DNA of 64,000 nt from Novosphingobium sp. 9U (GTDB taxonomy: Bacteria > Pseudomonadota > Alphaproteobacteria > Sphingomonadales > Sphingomonadaceae): positions 1 to 64,000 of the forward strand of contig NZ_LR732488.1 in assembly GCF_902506425.1 (NCBI RefSeq). Direction: 5' to 3'. A program made the position numbers and the translations under genes. The notes beneath the pieces were generated by a model. It did not search any database, was not told where the DNA came from, and saw nothing but the letters and a program-made list of their open reading frames with translations. Positions 17,640 to 26,704 of the stretch are shown one piece after another. How positions within the stretch are numbered: position 1 is the stretch's first letter; each line of letters opens with the position of its first letter.

Positions 17640-19961
17640 ATGCGTTCTGCAGTTCTCGTGCTCGCATGGCTCGCAAGCCTGTTCCACGCCGCGCAGGCGT
17701 CGGCTCGGTCCTACACGGTCGACGATCTGCTTCGCCTTGAAGCCATCGGCAAGGTTCTCGTCGACCCTGCCGGGCGATGGCTGGCGTTCGAAAAAAGAGA
17801 GGGAATGTTTTCGCTAAAAGAGCATGGGCGGATCGCCAAAGCGGACGTCTTGCGCTCGACACCCTATGTGGTCGATCTTGCGAGCCCCGGCAGGGCACAG
17901 CCGCTTCTGACGGACGGGAGACCAAGCGGCACCATCCTTCTGGGCTTCTCCCCTGGGGGACGTCACCTTGCGATCGCCAGGCTCGAAGGCGATCGCTTCC
18001 GGCTCGGAACCGTCAACTTGGCAAGCCGGGAGGTGCGCTGGTGGCCCTTCGCACCGAGCTATGATCCCTTCCATAGCATTGCTGTCTGGGTAGACGACGT
18101 CAGGCTCGTGGTGATCGCTCAGGAAGACGACCGCGCCGCGGGATGGCTCGTTGCCGACACCATGCCGCGCAAGAGCGCGGCCCAGCGCGGCGCCGATACG
18201 GCTGCTGGGCGACTGGGGGTCACTTCTGCCGGCAGCGGCCGCTTTCTTGATCTGCAAAAACACAGCGAGCGGCGCTTGCTGCTCCTCGATCTTAACCGAC
18301 ATGTCGCGACAGCTTCTATTATTGGGCCCTGGGTCTCACTGGCTCCGGCGCCGTCTGGTTCGTGGCTTGCCGCGACCCGGCAGGCAGGTCCGCTCCAGCC
18401 CGCAGCGGCGGACCCGGTGCACGAGGATACGCCTTACATGAGCGAAGAGTTGCTTCTGCTCAGGCCTGACGCGCATAGCATCTGGTCGCCTTGCGACACT
18501 TGCACGCTCGCTGGCGTGCCCTCTTGGAACCGTCGAGGGGACACGGTTGTCGCGCTCATCGTCGCTCACGGGCGCCAGCAGATCCTGTTGGCCCAGCCCG
18601 CCAAAAGGTTCGTTGCGCTCCTGCCTGCGCCGCGCGGCCGGGCGAGCGCTGCAGGTTCGATCGGATGTCCGCTGCGCTGGCGAGGGCAGGAGCTTGTCGT
18701 GCCGGGGACTGACTCAGCGCGAGCGAAGGGGCCTGCTGAAATCGTGGGACGCCTGTCTGTACGCGTGAGCGGTTCATGTGCGAACGGCCAGTGGCCGGTA
18801 GACGGGGCCGATTGGATTCGGGTGAGCAGCACGACGCCCCTGCGCTTCATAGACGCGCAGGGGCACCGACAAGCGCTCACATCCGGCATGGACAACGCTT
18901 CGGATGCCCTTGGCGAATTCGTCGCCCAAACCGAAGCACTTCCTCTAGGGGGCAAGACTGGTGCCACGCTACTACGCTTGCGCAAAGCGCGCGGGGCCGA
19001 GCAGCTCGTATTGCTGCGCAAACGAGCCATGACACCGCTCATAAATCTCAACACCCACATGAAAGATGTGGAACCCGCAACCTGGCGTGCTCTCGTTCAA
19101 AACGGGCGTGATGGGAAGCAAGTCAGCTGGCTGGTCCTGCCACCAGGCACCAGGCGTGGCGCCCCGTTGCCGCTCGTCGTTTTTCCCTATCCTGGGCAGA
19201 TATACAGTGAGCAGCCACCAGCAGACCAGCAGCTCGGCGGGGAGCGCTACTACACCAGTGCGCAGTTGCTTGCAGCCTCAGGCTTTGCTGTCCTGCTTCC
19301 AAGCCTGCCCATGCCACGTGTGCTTCCAGACCAAGGCTATCCCTTCGCCCGGGCAATTGAGAAGGTACTGGAGGAAGCGCTCGGCACTGGCTGCTGTGAT
19401 CGGGCGCGCGTGGGCCTGTGGGGGCACAGTTACGGAGCTTACGCCGCGGCCATGGCAGCAAGTCAAAGTTCTCGTTTTCATGCGATCGTTGCCTCCTCGG
19501 GCATCTACGATCTAGCAGGGACCGTCGGCACCTTCGGACCGGGCACTCGCGCATCGCCGGAGCGGATGTTGCCCGTGGCGGCAAACTATGCCTGGGCCGA
19601 GGAGGGGCAGGGCCGGATGGGGGGCGCGCCTTGGAGTGTGCCCTTGCGTTATGTCGCCAACAGTCCGGTCTATTTGGCCGACAAAATTCAAGCACCAATG
19701 CTGATCACGGCAGCGGATCAAGATGTATCGCCCCTTGGTCAGGCCGAGCAGCTTTTCTCCGCGCTCTTCCGCCAAGGCAAGCCCGCACAGCTAGTCACGT
19801 ACTGGGGGGAAGGGCACGTTGTCTCGAGCCCTGCCAACTTGCGCGATCTTTACGCGCGCGTGACGGCCTTCTTCCGGTCTGAACTGAACTCGAAAACTGA
19901 GGGGCAGAAAGCCGCGGCATCTGAAGGTCAGCTAGAAACACCAAGGCTTCAGGACCGATGA
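17640..19961 (+). CDS. Lasso-peptide isopeptidase-like S9 (prolyl oligopeptidase) protease
   Basis: 773 residues from ATG 17640, 10 bases after the receptor stop. An N-terminal hydrophobic leader (SAVLVLAWLASLFHAAQASA) looks like a signal peptide. A beta-propeller-like region (about residues 25-500) precedes an alpha/beta-hydrolase domain. The catalytic residues visible are Ser597 in GHSYG, Asp693 in AADQDVSP and His726 in GEGHVV. Lasso isopeptidases (AtxE type) are S9 enzymes that cut the isopeptide bond of their cognate lasso peptide, and they are encoded with FecI/FecR and a TonB-dependent receptor in alphaproteobacteria, exactly as here. A generic prolyl oligopeptidase-like peptidase is the alternative. 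The assignment rests on context as much as on sequence. Confidence 0.8.
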   Translation: MRSAVLVLAWLASLFHAAQASARSYTVDDLLRLEAIGKVLVDPAGRWLAFEKREGMFSLKEHGRIAKADVLRSTPYVVDLASPGRAQPLLTDGRPSGTILLGFSPGGRHLAIARLEGDRFRLGTVNLASREVRWWPFAPSYDPFHSIAVWVDDVRLVVIAQEDDRAAGWLVADTMPRKSAAQRGADTAAGRLGVTSAGSGRFLDLQKHSERRLLLLDLNRHVATASIIGPWVSLAPAPSGSWLAATRQAGPLQPAAADPVHEDTPYMSEELLLLRPDAHSIWSPCDTCTLAGVPSWNRRGDTVVALIVAHGRQQILLAQPAKRFVALLPAPRGRASAAGSIGCPLRWRGQELVVPGTDSARAKGPAEIVGRLSVRVSGSCANGQWPVDGADWIRVSSTTPLRFIDAQGHRQALTSGMDNASDALGEFVAQTEALPLGGKTGATLLRLRKARGAEQLVLLRKRAMTPLINLNTHMKDVEPATWRALVQNGRDGKQVSWLVLPPGTRRGAPLPLVVFPYPGQIYSEQPPADQQLGGERYYTSAQLLAASGFAVLLPSLPMPRVLPDQGYPFARAIEKVLEEALGTGCCDRARVGLWGHSYGAYAAAMAASQSSRFHAIVASSGIYDLAGTVGTFGPGTRASPERMLPVAANYAWAEEGQGRMGGAPWSVPLRYVANSPVYLADKIQAPMLITAADQDVSPLGQAEQLFSALFRQGKPAQLVTYWGEGHVVSSPANLRDLYARVTAFFRSELNSKTEGQKAAASEGQLETPRLQDR

Positions 19962-20746
19962 ACAGGTTTTGTGCATGATGTCAGCGGACGGGATCATTGC
20001 GCCTTAGCGCCGGGTGCGCCGAGCCTTGTCCCTGCCAGGCCTTGTTCGGCGTAGATCTTCGCCTTCAACAGGCAGCTCGCCTCGCAAGCCGCTCGGCTGG
20101 CACAGCGTCGCGACGCCTAGATCGGAACACCCTCGTTGCGAACGAGTGCTGCCGCTAGTTGAGGTCGGTCGGCAAGGTAGGTTTGACAATTGAAAGTAGT
20201 CTGATCCGCAGACCTGCCTCGTGTTCCTGGTCTGCCTCTCCTTCTCCGCCATATTGTTCTTGCAAACCATGGTCTGCATAGTGTCAACACAGGCCAGCCG
20301 CACTATCCTCCGCCATGCGGTTGTGCGGTCAGGGCTGGTGTCTGGTCCCCCCCGACGCCAGTCCGCCCTGACAAACAGGTCATCATCGTGAGGGAAGCGG
20401 GCGGTACCTAGCTGCCTTTACCACCTAAGCGTGGTAGTATGAGCGCTGACGAGTTTGAATGGCGAGCTCCTTGAACATGCAAGGTCAGAGCGACTGGAAG
20501 GTATTAGAACCGTGAGACTGACCCCCTCGGATCTACCGGCCATCGATCGTTGGACGTTTGGAAGCTGCTGGATCGCTGATTATGATGCTCGCTATGCGTT
20601 ACTGACGCTTCGCCGATCTGTCGGACCGCTCGCGCGAGCTCGCATTCCTGCCCCTGACCTCGTCCGGTCGATCTGCTTGTAGAGCTTAAAAGCAGCGCGA
20701 TGTCGTCGTCTAAGTTATGACACAAAATGGTTTTAGAAGAGAGGCT
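19962..20746. other. Long spacer, no firm gene
   Basis: One plus-strand frame (20455-20682, TTG start, 75 aa) is possible but has no ribosome site or motif. A short inverted repeat TACCAC-6-GTGGTA near 20420-20437 is the only structure noted. Otherwise empty. Confidence 0.35.
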
Positions 20747-21007
20747 ATGCTTCAGAAACTGCTGCGATTGGTGACTTTCAGGAAAGAAGCCGGCCCTGTG
20801 GCCGTGCAAGGGTATGCGCCTATATCGCAGCAAGAGTACCGCGCCGCTTTCCGGAGGGTCGACGAGGCTCATCTCAAGGGCCGTCCCCGAGATGTGCTAC
20901 TTCGCGATGCGTTGGTGATCAAAGGATATTCCCGGCCGGCTGAGGGATATGACAGCTTTGGCTGGCCAGAAGGCGATCCACGTAGCCCGAACGCGATAAT
21001 TCGGTAG
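20747..21007 (+). CDS. Hypothetical protein (86 aa)
   Basis: The ATG at 20747 is preferred to one at 20717 because GAGAGG stands just before it. The protein is basic at the N-terminus (LQKLLRLVTFRKEA) and then mixed polar, with a Tyr/Arg-rich middle and a Gly/Pro-rich end (EGYDSFGWPEGDPRSP). There is no membrane helix and no known domain. Codon use is normal for the region. I do not recognise it. Confidence 0.4.
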   Translation: MLQKLLRLVTFRKEAGPVAVQGYAPISQQEYRAAFRRVDEAHLKGRPRDVLLRDALVIKGYSRPAEGYDSFGWPEGDPRSPNAIIR

Positions 21008-21424
21008 ATGCACGGCGCCGCACCCTCTCTGTTCTGTCTTCGTCCGCACGGCCCGTTGTTGTAGGTTCTGGGTCGGCCCGATCGGGGCTGCGCTTGATCT
21101 CAGTCGATCAGCGGTAACAACGACCGCGGTCGCGGTAGGTCAGCCCTGGAAGGCTCCGCTGATGGTTCAGGAGCGTGGCATGGATCAGCATTGCACCGTG
21201 GGGAGAGCGACTGCGGTGAAATACGGAGCGATCAATCAGCAGTGTCGTCGTCGCCTGAAAGGGCGGTCTTAAGTCTCAGGGGTTCTCCAAGCGCATCTGA
21301 TAGGTAGGCTGCTTAAAGCTCTGCGAGGCTTGCGCGACAGGTTGCCTGCCCGCTGGCCCCGGCCGATATCAAGAGGATTGAGCATGAGCTCGCCTTTTTC
21401 CCGCCCTTAATCTTTGTGATGCGC
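21008..21424. other. Intergenic stretch, nothing supportable
   Basis: No convincing gene, RNA or repeat was seen. The short palindromic run ACGACCGCGGTCG near 21120 is too small to interpret. Confidence 0.35.
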
Positions 21425-21613
21425 CTACCAGATCAGCTGAAGTCCGCTCGACCCGACGAGGAACGCGATGACGCCACTGACAAGCGCAAGGCGTTCGGAA
21501 AACGCCCCCACTGTAAAACCGAGCACGTAGGCTGCCATGTCGAAGCCGGCGAGCATCAGACCCGCCCAAAACCCCGCCCTGACTGCGCGTTTGCGCAAGT
21601 CGCACCTCGACAT
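21425..21613 (-). CDS. Possible small two-helix membrane protein (62 aa)
   Basis: From ATG 21613 the frame gives a basic start (SRCDLRKRAVRAG) and two hydrophobic segments (FWAGLMLAGFDMAAYVLGFTVG and LALVSGVIAFLVGSSGLQLIW). The charge pattern (positive before the first helix) puts the N-terminus in the cytoplasm. No good ribosome site is visible and the family is unknown. The hydrophobic pattern is too regular to dismiss. Confidence 0.35.
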   Translation of the reverse strand: MSRCDLRKRAVRAGFWAGLMLAGFDMAAYVLGFTVGAFSERLALVSGVIAFLVGSSGLQLIW

Positions 21614-21823
21614 GGGCGGCCGGGCCAGATCGCTGCTGTTGCTGGGCGAGGCCCGATCAAGCATCGGGATGGGCAAACGATCAGGCCTCGCCACTCGGGA
21701 CCGGGTGAGCTTATGCTACCAGGTCTTGGTTAACGTGGGGTTGATGATCTGAAAGGTTTAGCGGGTATCCTTTGGCCACGAGTGCTATGCTGCGTTGCAG
21801 AAGCAAAGCTTGAAGGAGGTACC

Positions 21824-22051
21824 TTGAGCAGCATCAGCATCGCGGCACACTGGGGGCGAAAGGCGGCCCAGGCTGGGTTACGCATTTCGGACAATCCCTA
21901 TCAAGGCGGGATTGGCAGAGCTGCATGGCGCCGAGGGTTCCGGCAGATCAGAGCGGCGGTCGTTGAACGCCTTGATCGTGGCAGTTCATGGAAGCAACCG
22001 TTGTTGCCCTTCGAGAGCCAAAGTCGTCACGGGGTGGACCGTTGCATTTGA
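21824..22051 (+). CDS. Small RMF/CrpP-like protein (75 aa)
   Basis: The TTG at 21824 is chosen because a near-perfect AGGAGGT lies 3 bases before it. The core GRKAAQAGLRISDNPYQGGIGRAAWRRGF has the pattern of ribosome-modulation-factor/CrpP-like small proteins (…A…G…NPY……AW..GF). These are short basic proteins; RMF binds 100S ribosomes, and many alphaproteobacterial members are of unknown function. The C-terminal 30 residues are not conserved in the family as I know it. The motif and ribosome site are observed; ribosome binding is inference. Confidence 0.55.
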   Translation: MSSISIAAHWGRKAAQAGLRISDNPYQGGIGRAAWRRGFRQIRAAVVERLDRGSSWKQPLLPFESQSRHGVDRCI

Positions 22052-22343
22052 CACTCTTGATGGTGTCCCCGAACCGCCAAGCGGTCACAACCCGCACCAT
22101 CTAGGCGGCAGAAAGACGAGGGCGGCAATCCTTTTTTCAGCATTTTGAGACGTTTGAAATGAACACCTTCCTCTGAAGTTGAACTTCTCCTCATGATGAT
22201 CACTTCCGTCAGGAGGGACGCGTTCTCTGATCCTTCCTCGCTAACCGCATGAAATTGAGCACGTGGCGGCTTACTAGCAGCAGCCCGAACTTGCTTCAGG
22301 TAGGCAGGTCCGACGCGACCTTGGCCTCGCCATCAGCGGAGCA

Positions 22344-23453
22344 TTAAAGCGTTGCGGTCAGCCGCAGCCGATGTCTCGCACGCTTGATGCCGTATAGCTG
22401 CGTATCAGCAAGCTGGAGCAAGTGGTGCAGGTTAGCTGCCCTATCCGCACTCACGATTGTCCCCAAGCTGGCCGTGATGAGAATACTTGATTGATCGATC
22501 GCGAATGGCTGCTCCATGGCGTCGCGAACTCGCCAGGATAATTCAAACGCTTCATCTTCGTTCTTCAAGCCGAATTGAACGATGGCAAATTCGTCCCCGC
22601 CCAGACGAGCAACCATGTCGCTCATCCGGATAGCTTTACGAAGGCGGTCGGCGACCGCGATGAGCAACTGGTCGCCGGCAGCATGACCGTACTTGTCGTT
22701 TACTGGCTTGAAGCCATCCAAGTCGACATAGTGGACCGCCACCACTGTACCGGTGACGGACAATGCCAATCGCGCATTGAAGAACTCGTCCAGCGCCAAG
22801 CGGTTCGGCAACGAGGTAAGCCCATCTCTGCGGGCCATGCTGACTGACGAAATGCGAGCGGCGATCTCTTTTCTCGCCTCATCGTAGCGAACGATCATGG
22901 AGCGACCGGCGCCGCAGATAAGAGCCGTCGCGACGACTGCCAGGGCAGAATACACCGGCTCTTGCTTGGTTGCCGAGATGCAAATAATAGGCCCGATCGC
23001 GAGCAAAATGCTCCCGAGCGCCAGGACAGGTCGCGAGCCGCAATTCGCCACGACCCCCGCGCAGTAACCGAATGCAACGCAGATCGTCAGCATGTGCAGT
23101 TCTGTTTGAGCTCCCCGGAAGATCAAGAAGCTAAACGCGCCGAGGGCGGCGGCAAAGCCGAGATGAGGGGCGGCAAACTGGGCTTCGAAGCGGCGCGCCT
23201 CATCTCGCGTGATAACTCGCCCGGAAGCGAGCTTGCGCAACCACAAACAAGCAGAGATGCGCCAGACGTTCAGGACACAGCCGGCTATACCGACAGCAAC
23301 GAAGACCGGATTGCCTACCTTTTGATAGGCGATGAATAGGACGATGATGAAGATGCCAGCCGTGACCGTGGAGGTAGCGACGCTGGAGAAGAGGGAAAGG
23401 ACCTGAGCAACGTAAACGCGGTCGCTGACAGGCTCCGTTACGCTGAAAGGCAT
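22344..23453 (-). CDS. Membrane-anchored diguanylate cyclase (GGDEF)
   Basis: 369 residues from ATG 23453 (AGGGA 8 bases upstream). The first about 190 residues hold five to six hydrophobic helices (for example TSTVTAGIFIIVLFIAYQ and ILLAIGPIICISA). A GGDEF domain follows: RDGLTSLPNRLALDEF, HYVDLDGFKPVNDKYGHAAGD and the active-site GGDEF in ARLGGDEFAIVQF. The inhibitory I-site RxxD stands five residues before it (RMSD), so it should synthesise c-di-GMP from two GTP and be feedback-inhibited. There is no EAL domain. It sits between the isopeptidase and the lasso B/C genes, with no operon link to either (gap of 611 bases to the cyclase gene). Confidence 0.92.
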   Translation of the reverse strand: MPFSVTEPVSDRVYVAQVLSLFSSVATSTVTAGIFIIVLFIAYQKVGNPVFVAVGIAGCVLNVWRISACLWLRKLASGRVITRDEARRFEAQFAAPHLGFAAALGAFSFLIFRGAQTELHMLTICVAFGYCAGVVANCGSRPVLALGSILLAIGPIICISATKQEPVYSALAVVATALICGAGRSMIVRYDEARKEIAARISSVSMARRDGLTSLPNRLALDEFFNARLALSVTGTVVAVHYVDLDGFKPVNDKYGHAAGDQLLIAVADRLRKAIRMSDMVARLGGDEFAIVQFGLKNEDEAFELSWRVRDAMEQPFAIDQSSILITASLGTIVSADRAANLHHLLQLADTQLYGIKRARHRLRLTATL

Positions 23454-24064
23454 AGCGTTGGTCCCTGATCGATCCAATCTACCTCTTCCTACGTCCCAAA
23501 CCTTACTAACCTCCTTAGCTCTGTATGCCGTTCGCATCGAACCGGCGCCCGGAAGATCTCCTGCTTGGCACGCAGCCTTTCTTGCGCTTCGACGCCCGAG
23601 GATTGCGGCAGCCGTTCTCGGCACGGCGGTTCGGCAGTGAAGCGGTTAGCACAACGATGGTGGGCTGCGACGCACCCGAGTTTCCGAGATCCTCATCACC
23701 CCCATCTGAAAATCCGTGGCCGCCCCAAAGGTGTTGGGGCGCGCCTCCTGCCGGAACGACTGGCAGGGAACAGGAGTTCGGATCTCGTCTGCGATCGTCT
23801 GGAACGCCGGCACGCGTGGAAGCCCCCCCCCTGGCCATCGGGGCGCATCGTCGAACGCTGGGAAACAAGCCTCGCACCTTGATCGTGTCCGGCTACTCAC
23901 AAAGAGCTGATCACAGGTATGCGGCCGCTTGTTCGTCTCTCCCTTGGATAAGCGGTCGCCAATCAAGCTGGGCAGGGTCGAGGCAGCTCGCGGCGCAGCC
24001 GCTCCAGAGTCTGCCGCCGGTTGCGGGCTGTGCAGCTGAACAGATCTCGCCTCAAAGGAATGGC
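23454..24064. other. Spacer between diguanylate cyclase and lasso cyclase genes
   Basis: All frames look like shadows. A faint similarity to an IS5-type transposase start (around 23740-23830, plus strand) could not be supported. The promoter of the diguanylate cyclase gene should lie in 23454-23520. No terminator hairpin of note was found for the lasso operon. Confidence 0.35.
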
Positions 24065-25840
24065 TTATGGCGCCAGATGTCGTGAGCACCTGCCAAGGCG
24101 GTCGATCTGCATACGCCAGTGTTCAAACCAGTCCTCGATCTCTAGCAATGTAAGCAGTTCCGCGTAGCAATCGAACTGCAGAAGGTAGTTCTCATCTGAT
24201 GCGAGCTCGAGCGCTGGGCGGTTAAGCAGACCCGCCCGGCATAGACGACCTTCAAGCAACCGCTGTCTCAACAGCGGGACGCTTCTGGCAAGGACCTGGC
24301 CGAAATAGCCTGTGAGCGATCCCTTGCCACGGCGGGACAGAACACCTTGCGGAAGCCTATTCACAAAAGCGGCTCGCGCCAGCGCGCGATCTCGTCGTCC
24401 GTCAGTGAGCACCAGCAGCGATTGGGCCAGCGCAAATTCCACAAGAGGCTGGGAGAGGAGGGGATGGATAACGTCCAGGACCTGCGAGCAATGACTAGGA
24501 CCAAACGCATTGCGCTCTGCGGCAATCCCGTGAATCTGCATCTGCTTGGCTGGTGTTAGACCGTTAAGGTCGCCAGCCCAGCGCAGAGATCGCGGGCGTG
24601 GCTGCGGGCTCGCCAGGAACCTGCTTGCTCGAGCTGGCTCGAGCGCCGACAAGTTCCGCGTCAGCGCCGCACATGCGACTGCCCAAACACTGGTCCGGCA
24701 CCAGCGCGCCATTGGTTCTAGTCTCTTGAGGAACCCTGCCCGGCCATCGGGCGATGGCTCCGCCGCGACCAGCACCGAAGGGTGTTGGAAGAAGACGGCG
24801 TCGCCTCCGCGCCCTGTGAACAGCTGGCGCGCGCCGATGGTTTGCGCATGAGAGGCAAGTACTGCATCGTGGAAGAGCGATGTGCTGCCGATCCCGGGTC
24901 GCCATCCTCTGACGGTCGATGAAAGGCGCGATGCGTCGAGTGCCTCTGGGCCGAGCACAATTTCCGTATTCGATATAGCGAGGTGCACCGCTATCTCTCG
25001 GCTAAAGCGGCGCTCGTCTCCTGGCAGATCATGGCTGTAGAAGGTAAAGGCCTCAGCTAGCGAACCAGCCTTTACAAGGCTCGCAGCAATTATGGCGGAG
25101 TCCAATCCGCCAGAAAGTTCGACGACTGCTCGATCGTTGCCCGAGCGCCAAGCCATGACGCAACTGTCCACCAGATGGCTCAGCATCTCGGGTGCTGCAG
25201 CCGGGCTTTCCGATCTCGAACAGAAGGTGCGTGGCGCCCAAAGTCTTTGCTGGCTGCTCTCAGGACCCGCAAGACGCGTGAGCAGGCCTGCTTCGAGAGC
25301 CTTGACGCCCCGCAACGGCTCTGCATCGGCTACCGCCGACGGGAACGCCACGATCTGGCGAACTTCCTCTAGATCGATGTCAAAGTCATCGGGCGGGTAC
25401 GACGGTAACCACTTCCCCGGCTCATTCGTGATGAAGAGGATCCCTGAGTGCTGCCATCTGACGCATTCGCGCATGCCAATCGGATCGCGAAACAGCGTGA
25501 CATCAGATCGGGCGTCGCAGTCGTTCCAGATGGCAAGATAGCTGCCCCAACGAGTGGCGGTGAGTTCGCGGCAATAGCTTGTGAAGCTCGACCGATCAGG
25601 TGGCGCTGCTATCGCGCATTTCTCGTCGCGAGCCGCTCCGGCGAATATATCGCCGATAACGAAGCACTTAGCCGACATTCTTCGAACGTCCTGCGAGGAG
25701 CCGGCGACCAGTAAGCCGGGCTCGTGCACGCAGAGCTCAAAGTTTGAGGACAGCGCCTTGATTTCACAGGAAATTGCCTGTGTCGTCCGTGCGGCACATC
25801 GATCGGCTTGTACCCAGCTTAACAGTAGAAAAGGTCTCAT
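24065..25840 (-). CDS. Lasso-peptide macrolactam cyclase (asparagine-synthase-like C protein)
   Basis: 591 residues. The N-terminal about 200 residues resemble the glutaminase-like half of asparagine synthetase but lack the Cys2 nucleophile. The C-terminal half carries the ATP-pyrophosphatase signature VVELSGGLDSAIIAASLV and downstream motifs (LFTGRGGDAVFF, then DVIHPLLSQPLVEFALA). C proteins adenylate the side-chain carboxylate of the core Glu/Asp and close the ring onto the N-terminal amine. The length is normal for lasso cyclases. The start overlaps the end of the B gene by 4 bases (ATGA), so the two are translationally coupled. Confidence 0.9.
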   Translation of the reverse strand: MRPFLLLSWVQADRCAARTTQAISCEIKALSSNFELCVHEPGLLVAGSSQDVRRMSAKCFVIGDIFAGAARDEKCAIAAPPDRSSFTSYCRELTATRWGSYLAIWNDCDARSDVTLFRDPIGMRECVRWQHSGILFITNEPGKWLPSYPPDDFDIDLEEVRQIVAFPSAVADAEPLRGVKALEAGLLTRLAGPESSQQRLWAPRTFCSRSESPAAAPEMLSHLVDSCVMAWRSGNDRAVVELSGGLDSAIIAASLVKAGSLAEAFTFYSHDLPGDERRFSREIAVHLAISNTEIVLGPEALDASRLSSTVRGWRPGIGSTSLFHDAVLASHAQTIGARQLFTGRGGDAVFFQHPSVLVAAEPSPDGRAGFLKRLEPMARWCRTSVWAVACAALTRNLSALEPARASRFLASPQPRPRSLRWAGDLNGLTPAKQMQIHGIAAERNAFGPSHCSQVLDVIHPLLSQPLVEFALAQSLLVLTDGRRDRALARAAFVNRLPQGVLSRRGKGSLTGYFGQVLARSVPLLRQRLLEGRLCRAGLLNRPALELASDENYLLQFDCYAELLTLLEIEDWFEHWRMQIDRLGRCSRHLAP

Positions 25841-26385
25841 GTGGCGGACTGTGATCGCAGAATGACGGTGTACTTTTCAACCAGGTGCGCGCGTTCACCG
25901 ATCAACAGATTTTCCTGAGCGAGCCAGCAATGAGCCTCGAACGGGAACAGCCGGACGCCTATGACCCAGTCCGCAGAGTGACCACTAAGTTTCAGAAATT
26001 GCAGCAGGGCGTAGGTTTTTGAGAGGCAGAGAAGCCGAACAGGAAGATAGAGGCACATGCGCTCAAACCGTGCGGCCAGCATCGGCGCAGTAATAGCCAC
26101 GGGAACGAAATGACTGGGCTGCGTTGCATGCCAGAGCAGGGTTCGCAGCGGGCGGTAAGGAAGGCGGACAAGCGTGATCGCGAGTGCCAGAACAAAGCAC
26201 GCGCAATCTCGGACTCCGATCCGTGCTGGTTGCACACCGTCGCACTCTCGCCACGCAGGAGCTTGATGTTCGGACGAGAGCGTTCTCTCAATCGATTCAG
26301 GATCATAGCGGCACAAGTAAGTATCGTGCTCAAGGTCGAGGAGGACGGTGCCACCGGGGCAGTGGGCCAGATAAGTGAAAAGCAT
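25837..26385 (-). CDS. Lasso-peptide leader protease (B protein, transglutaminase-like)
   Basis: 182 residues from ATG 26385. A longer TTG start at 26451, overlapping the precursor stop, is possible but would put the hairpin 26410-26440 inside the gene. The N-terminal part (GGTVLLDLEHDTYLCRYDPES) resembles the leader-binding RRE domain. The C-terminal part is the cysteine protease: the nucleophile Cys in PVRLLCLSKTYALLQFL and the His in LFPFEAHCWLA are visible; the third residue of the triad may be the Glu in LLIGE. It cuts the leader after Thr-x. The gene ends overlapping the cyclase start (order A-B-C). There is no ABC-transporter D gene. Confidence 0.85.
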   Translation of the reverse strand: MLFTYLAHCPGGTVLLDLEHDTYLCRYDPESIERTLSSEHQAPAWRECDGVQPARIGVRDCACFVLALAITLVRLPYRPLRTLLWHATQPSHFVPVAITAPMLAARFERMCLYLPVRLLCLSKTYALLQFLKLSGHSADWVIGVRLFPFEAHCWLAQENLLIGERAHLVEKYTVILRSQSAT

Positions 26386-26409
26386 CACAGATAGCGCCAG
26401 CGCGGGATG

Positions 26410-26440
26410 GGTGGTGCGACCGATATTCGGTCGCACCACC
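26410..26440 (-). promoter_or_regulatory. Perfect 14-bp hairpin between lasso precursor and B gene
   Basis: GGTGGTGCGACCGA (26410-26423) pairs with TCGGTCGCACCACC (26427-26440) around a three-base loop. It begins 8 bases after the precursor stop codon. There is no U tract. Lasso operons are known to place a hairpin after gene A so that the precursor mRNA is made in excess over B and C. The structure is observed; attenuation or mRNA protection is inference. Confidence 0.75.
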
Positions 26441-26447
26441 CTGGTGC

Positions 26448-26597
26448 TCAACCGCCGATCGTATAAAGTCGATCGGTGATCATTTCGGCGCGGTTCCCGC
26501 TGAAGGCAGCGCGCGTCAGCTTGCGAGCTTTGCCCATCGTCCGCAACGCAGGCTGCTGAACAGCCGGTGCACCTGCGAGTTGTACTTTGTGTGTCAT
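26448..26597 (-). CDS. Lasso-peptide precursor (A), predicted new class II lasso peptide
   Basis: A 49-codon gene (ATG 26597, TGA 26448-26450) with GAGGAA about 8 bases before the start. Leader of 29 residues: it holds a hydrophobic-x-x-P-x-L element (VQQPAL) for leader recognition, then MGKARKLTR with the obligatory Thr at position -2. Predicted core, 20 residues: AAFSGNRAEMITDRLYTIGG. Glu9 is the ring acceptor, giving an Ala1-Glu9 nine-residue macrolactam. Leu15/Tyr16 or Arg14 could be steric plugs in the threaded tail. An eight-residue ring from cleavage one residue later (A2 to E9) is the alternative. No Cys, so class II. It lies directly upstream of B and C on the same strand. Confidence 0.88.
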   Translation of the reverse strand: MTHKVQLAGAPAVQQPALRTMGKARKLTRAAFSGNRAEMITDRLYTIGG

Positions 26598-26704
26598 AGC
26601 AATCTTCCTCGACTAACCGCCGCTTGTCGACGGCTTGCAGAGTAAAAGGTCCGACTCCGAAGATCGCGAAATCATATCGTCAGAATACCGCAGATATAGG
26701 CAGG

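Noticed and set aside
20455..20682. 75-residue plus-strand frame as a gene
   Set aside because: TTG start without ribosome site, no motif, and weak coding character.
23700..23880. Possible IS5-family transposase fragment on the plus strand
   Set aside because: Similarity was limited to a few scattered residues in different frames and could not be told from chance.
26451..26451. TTG at 26451 as the start of the lasso B protease
   Set aside because: It would overlap the precursor stop and put the perfect hairpin in the coding region; ATG 26385 gives a normal-length protein. Kept as an alternative in the annotation.
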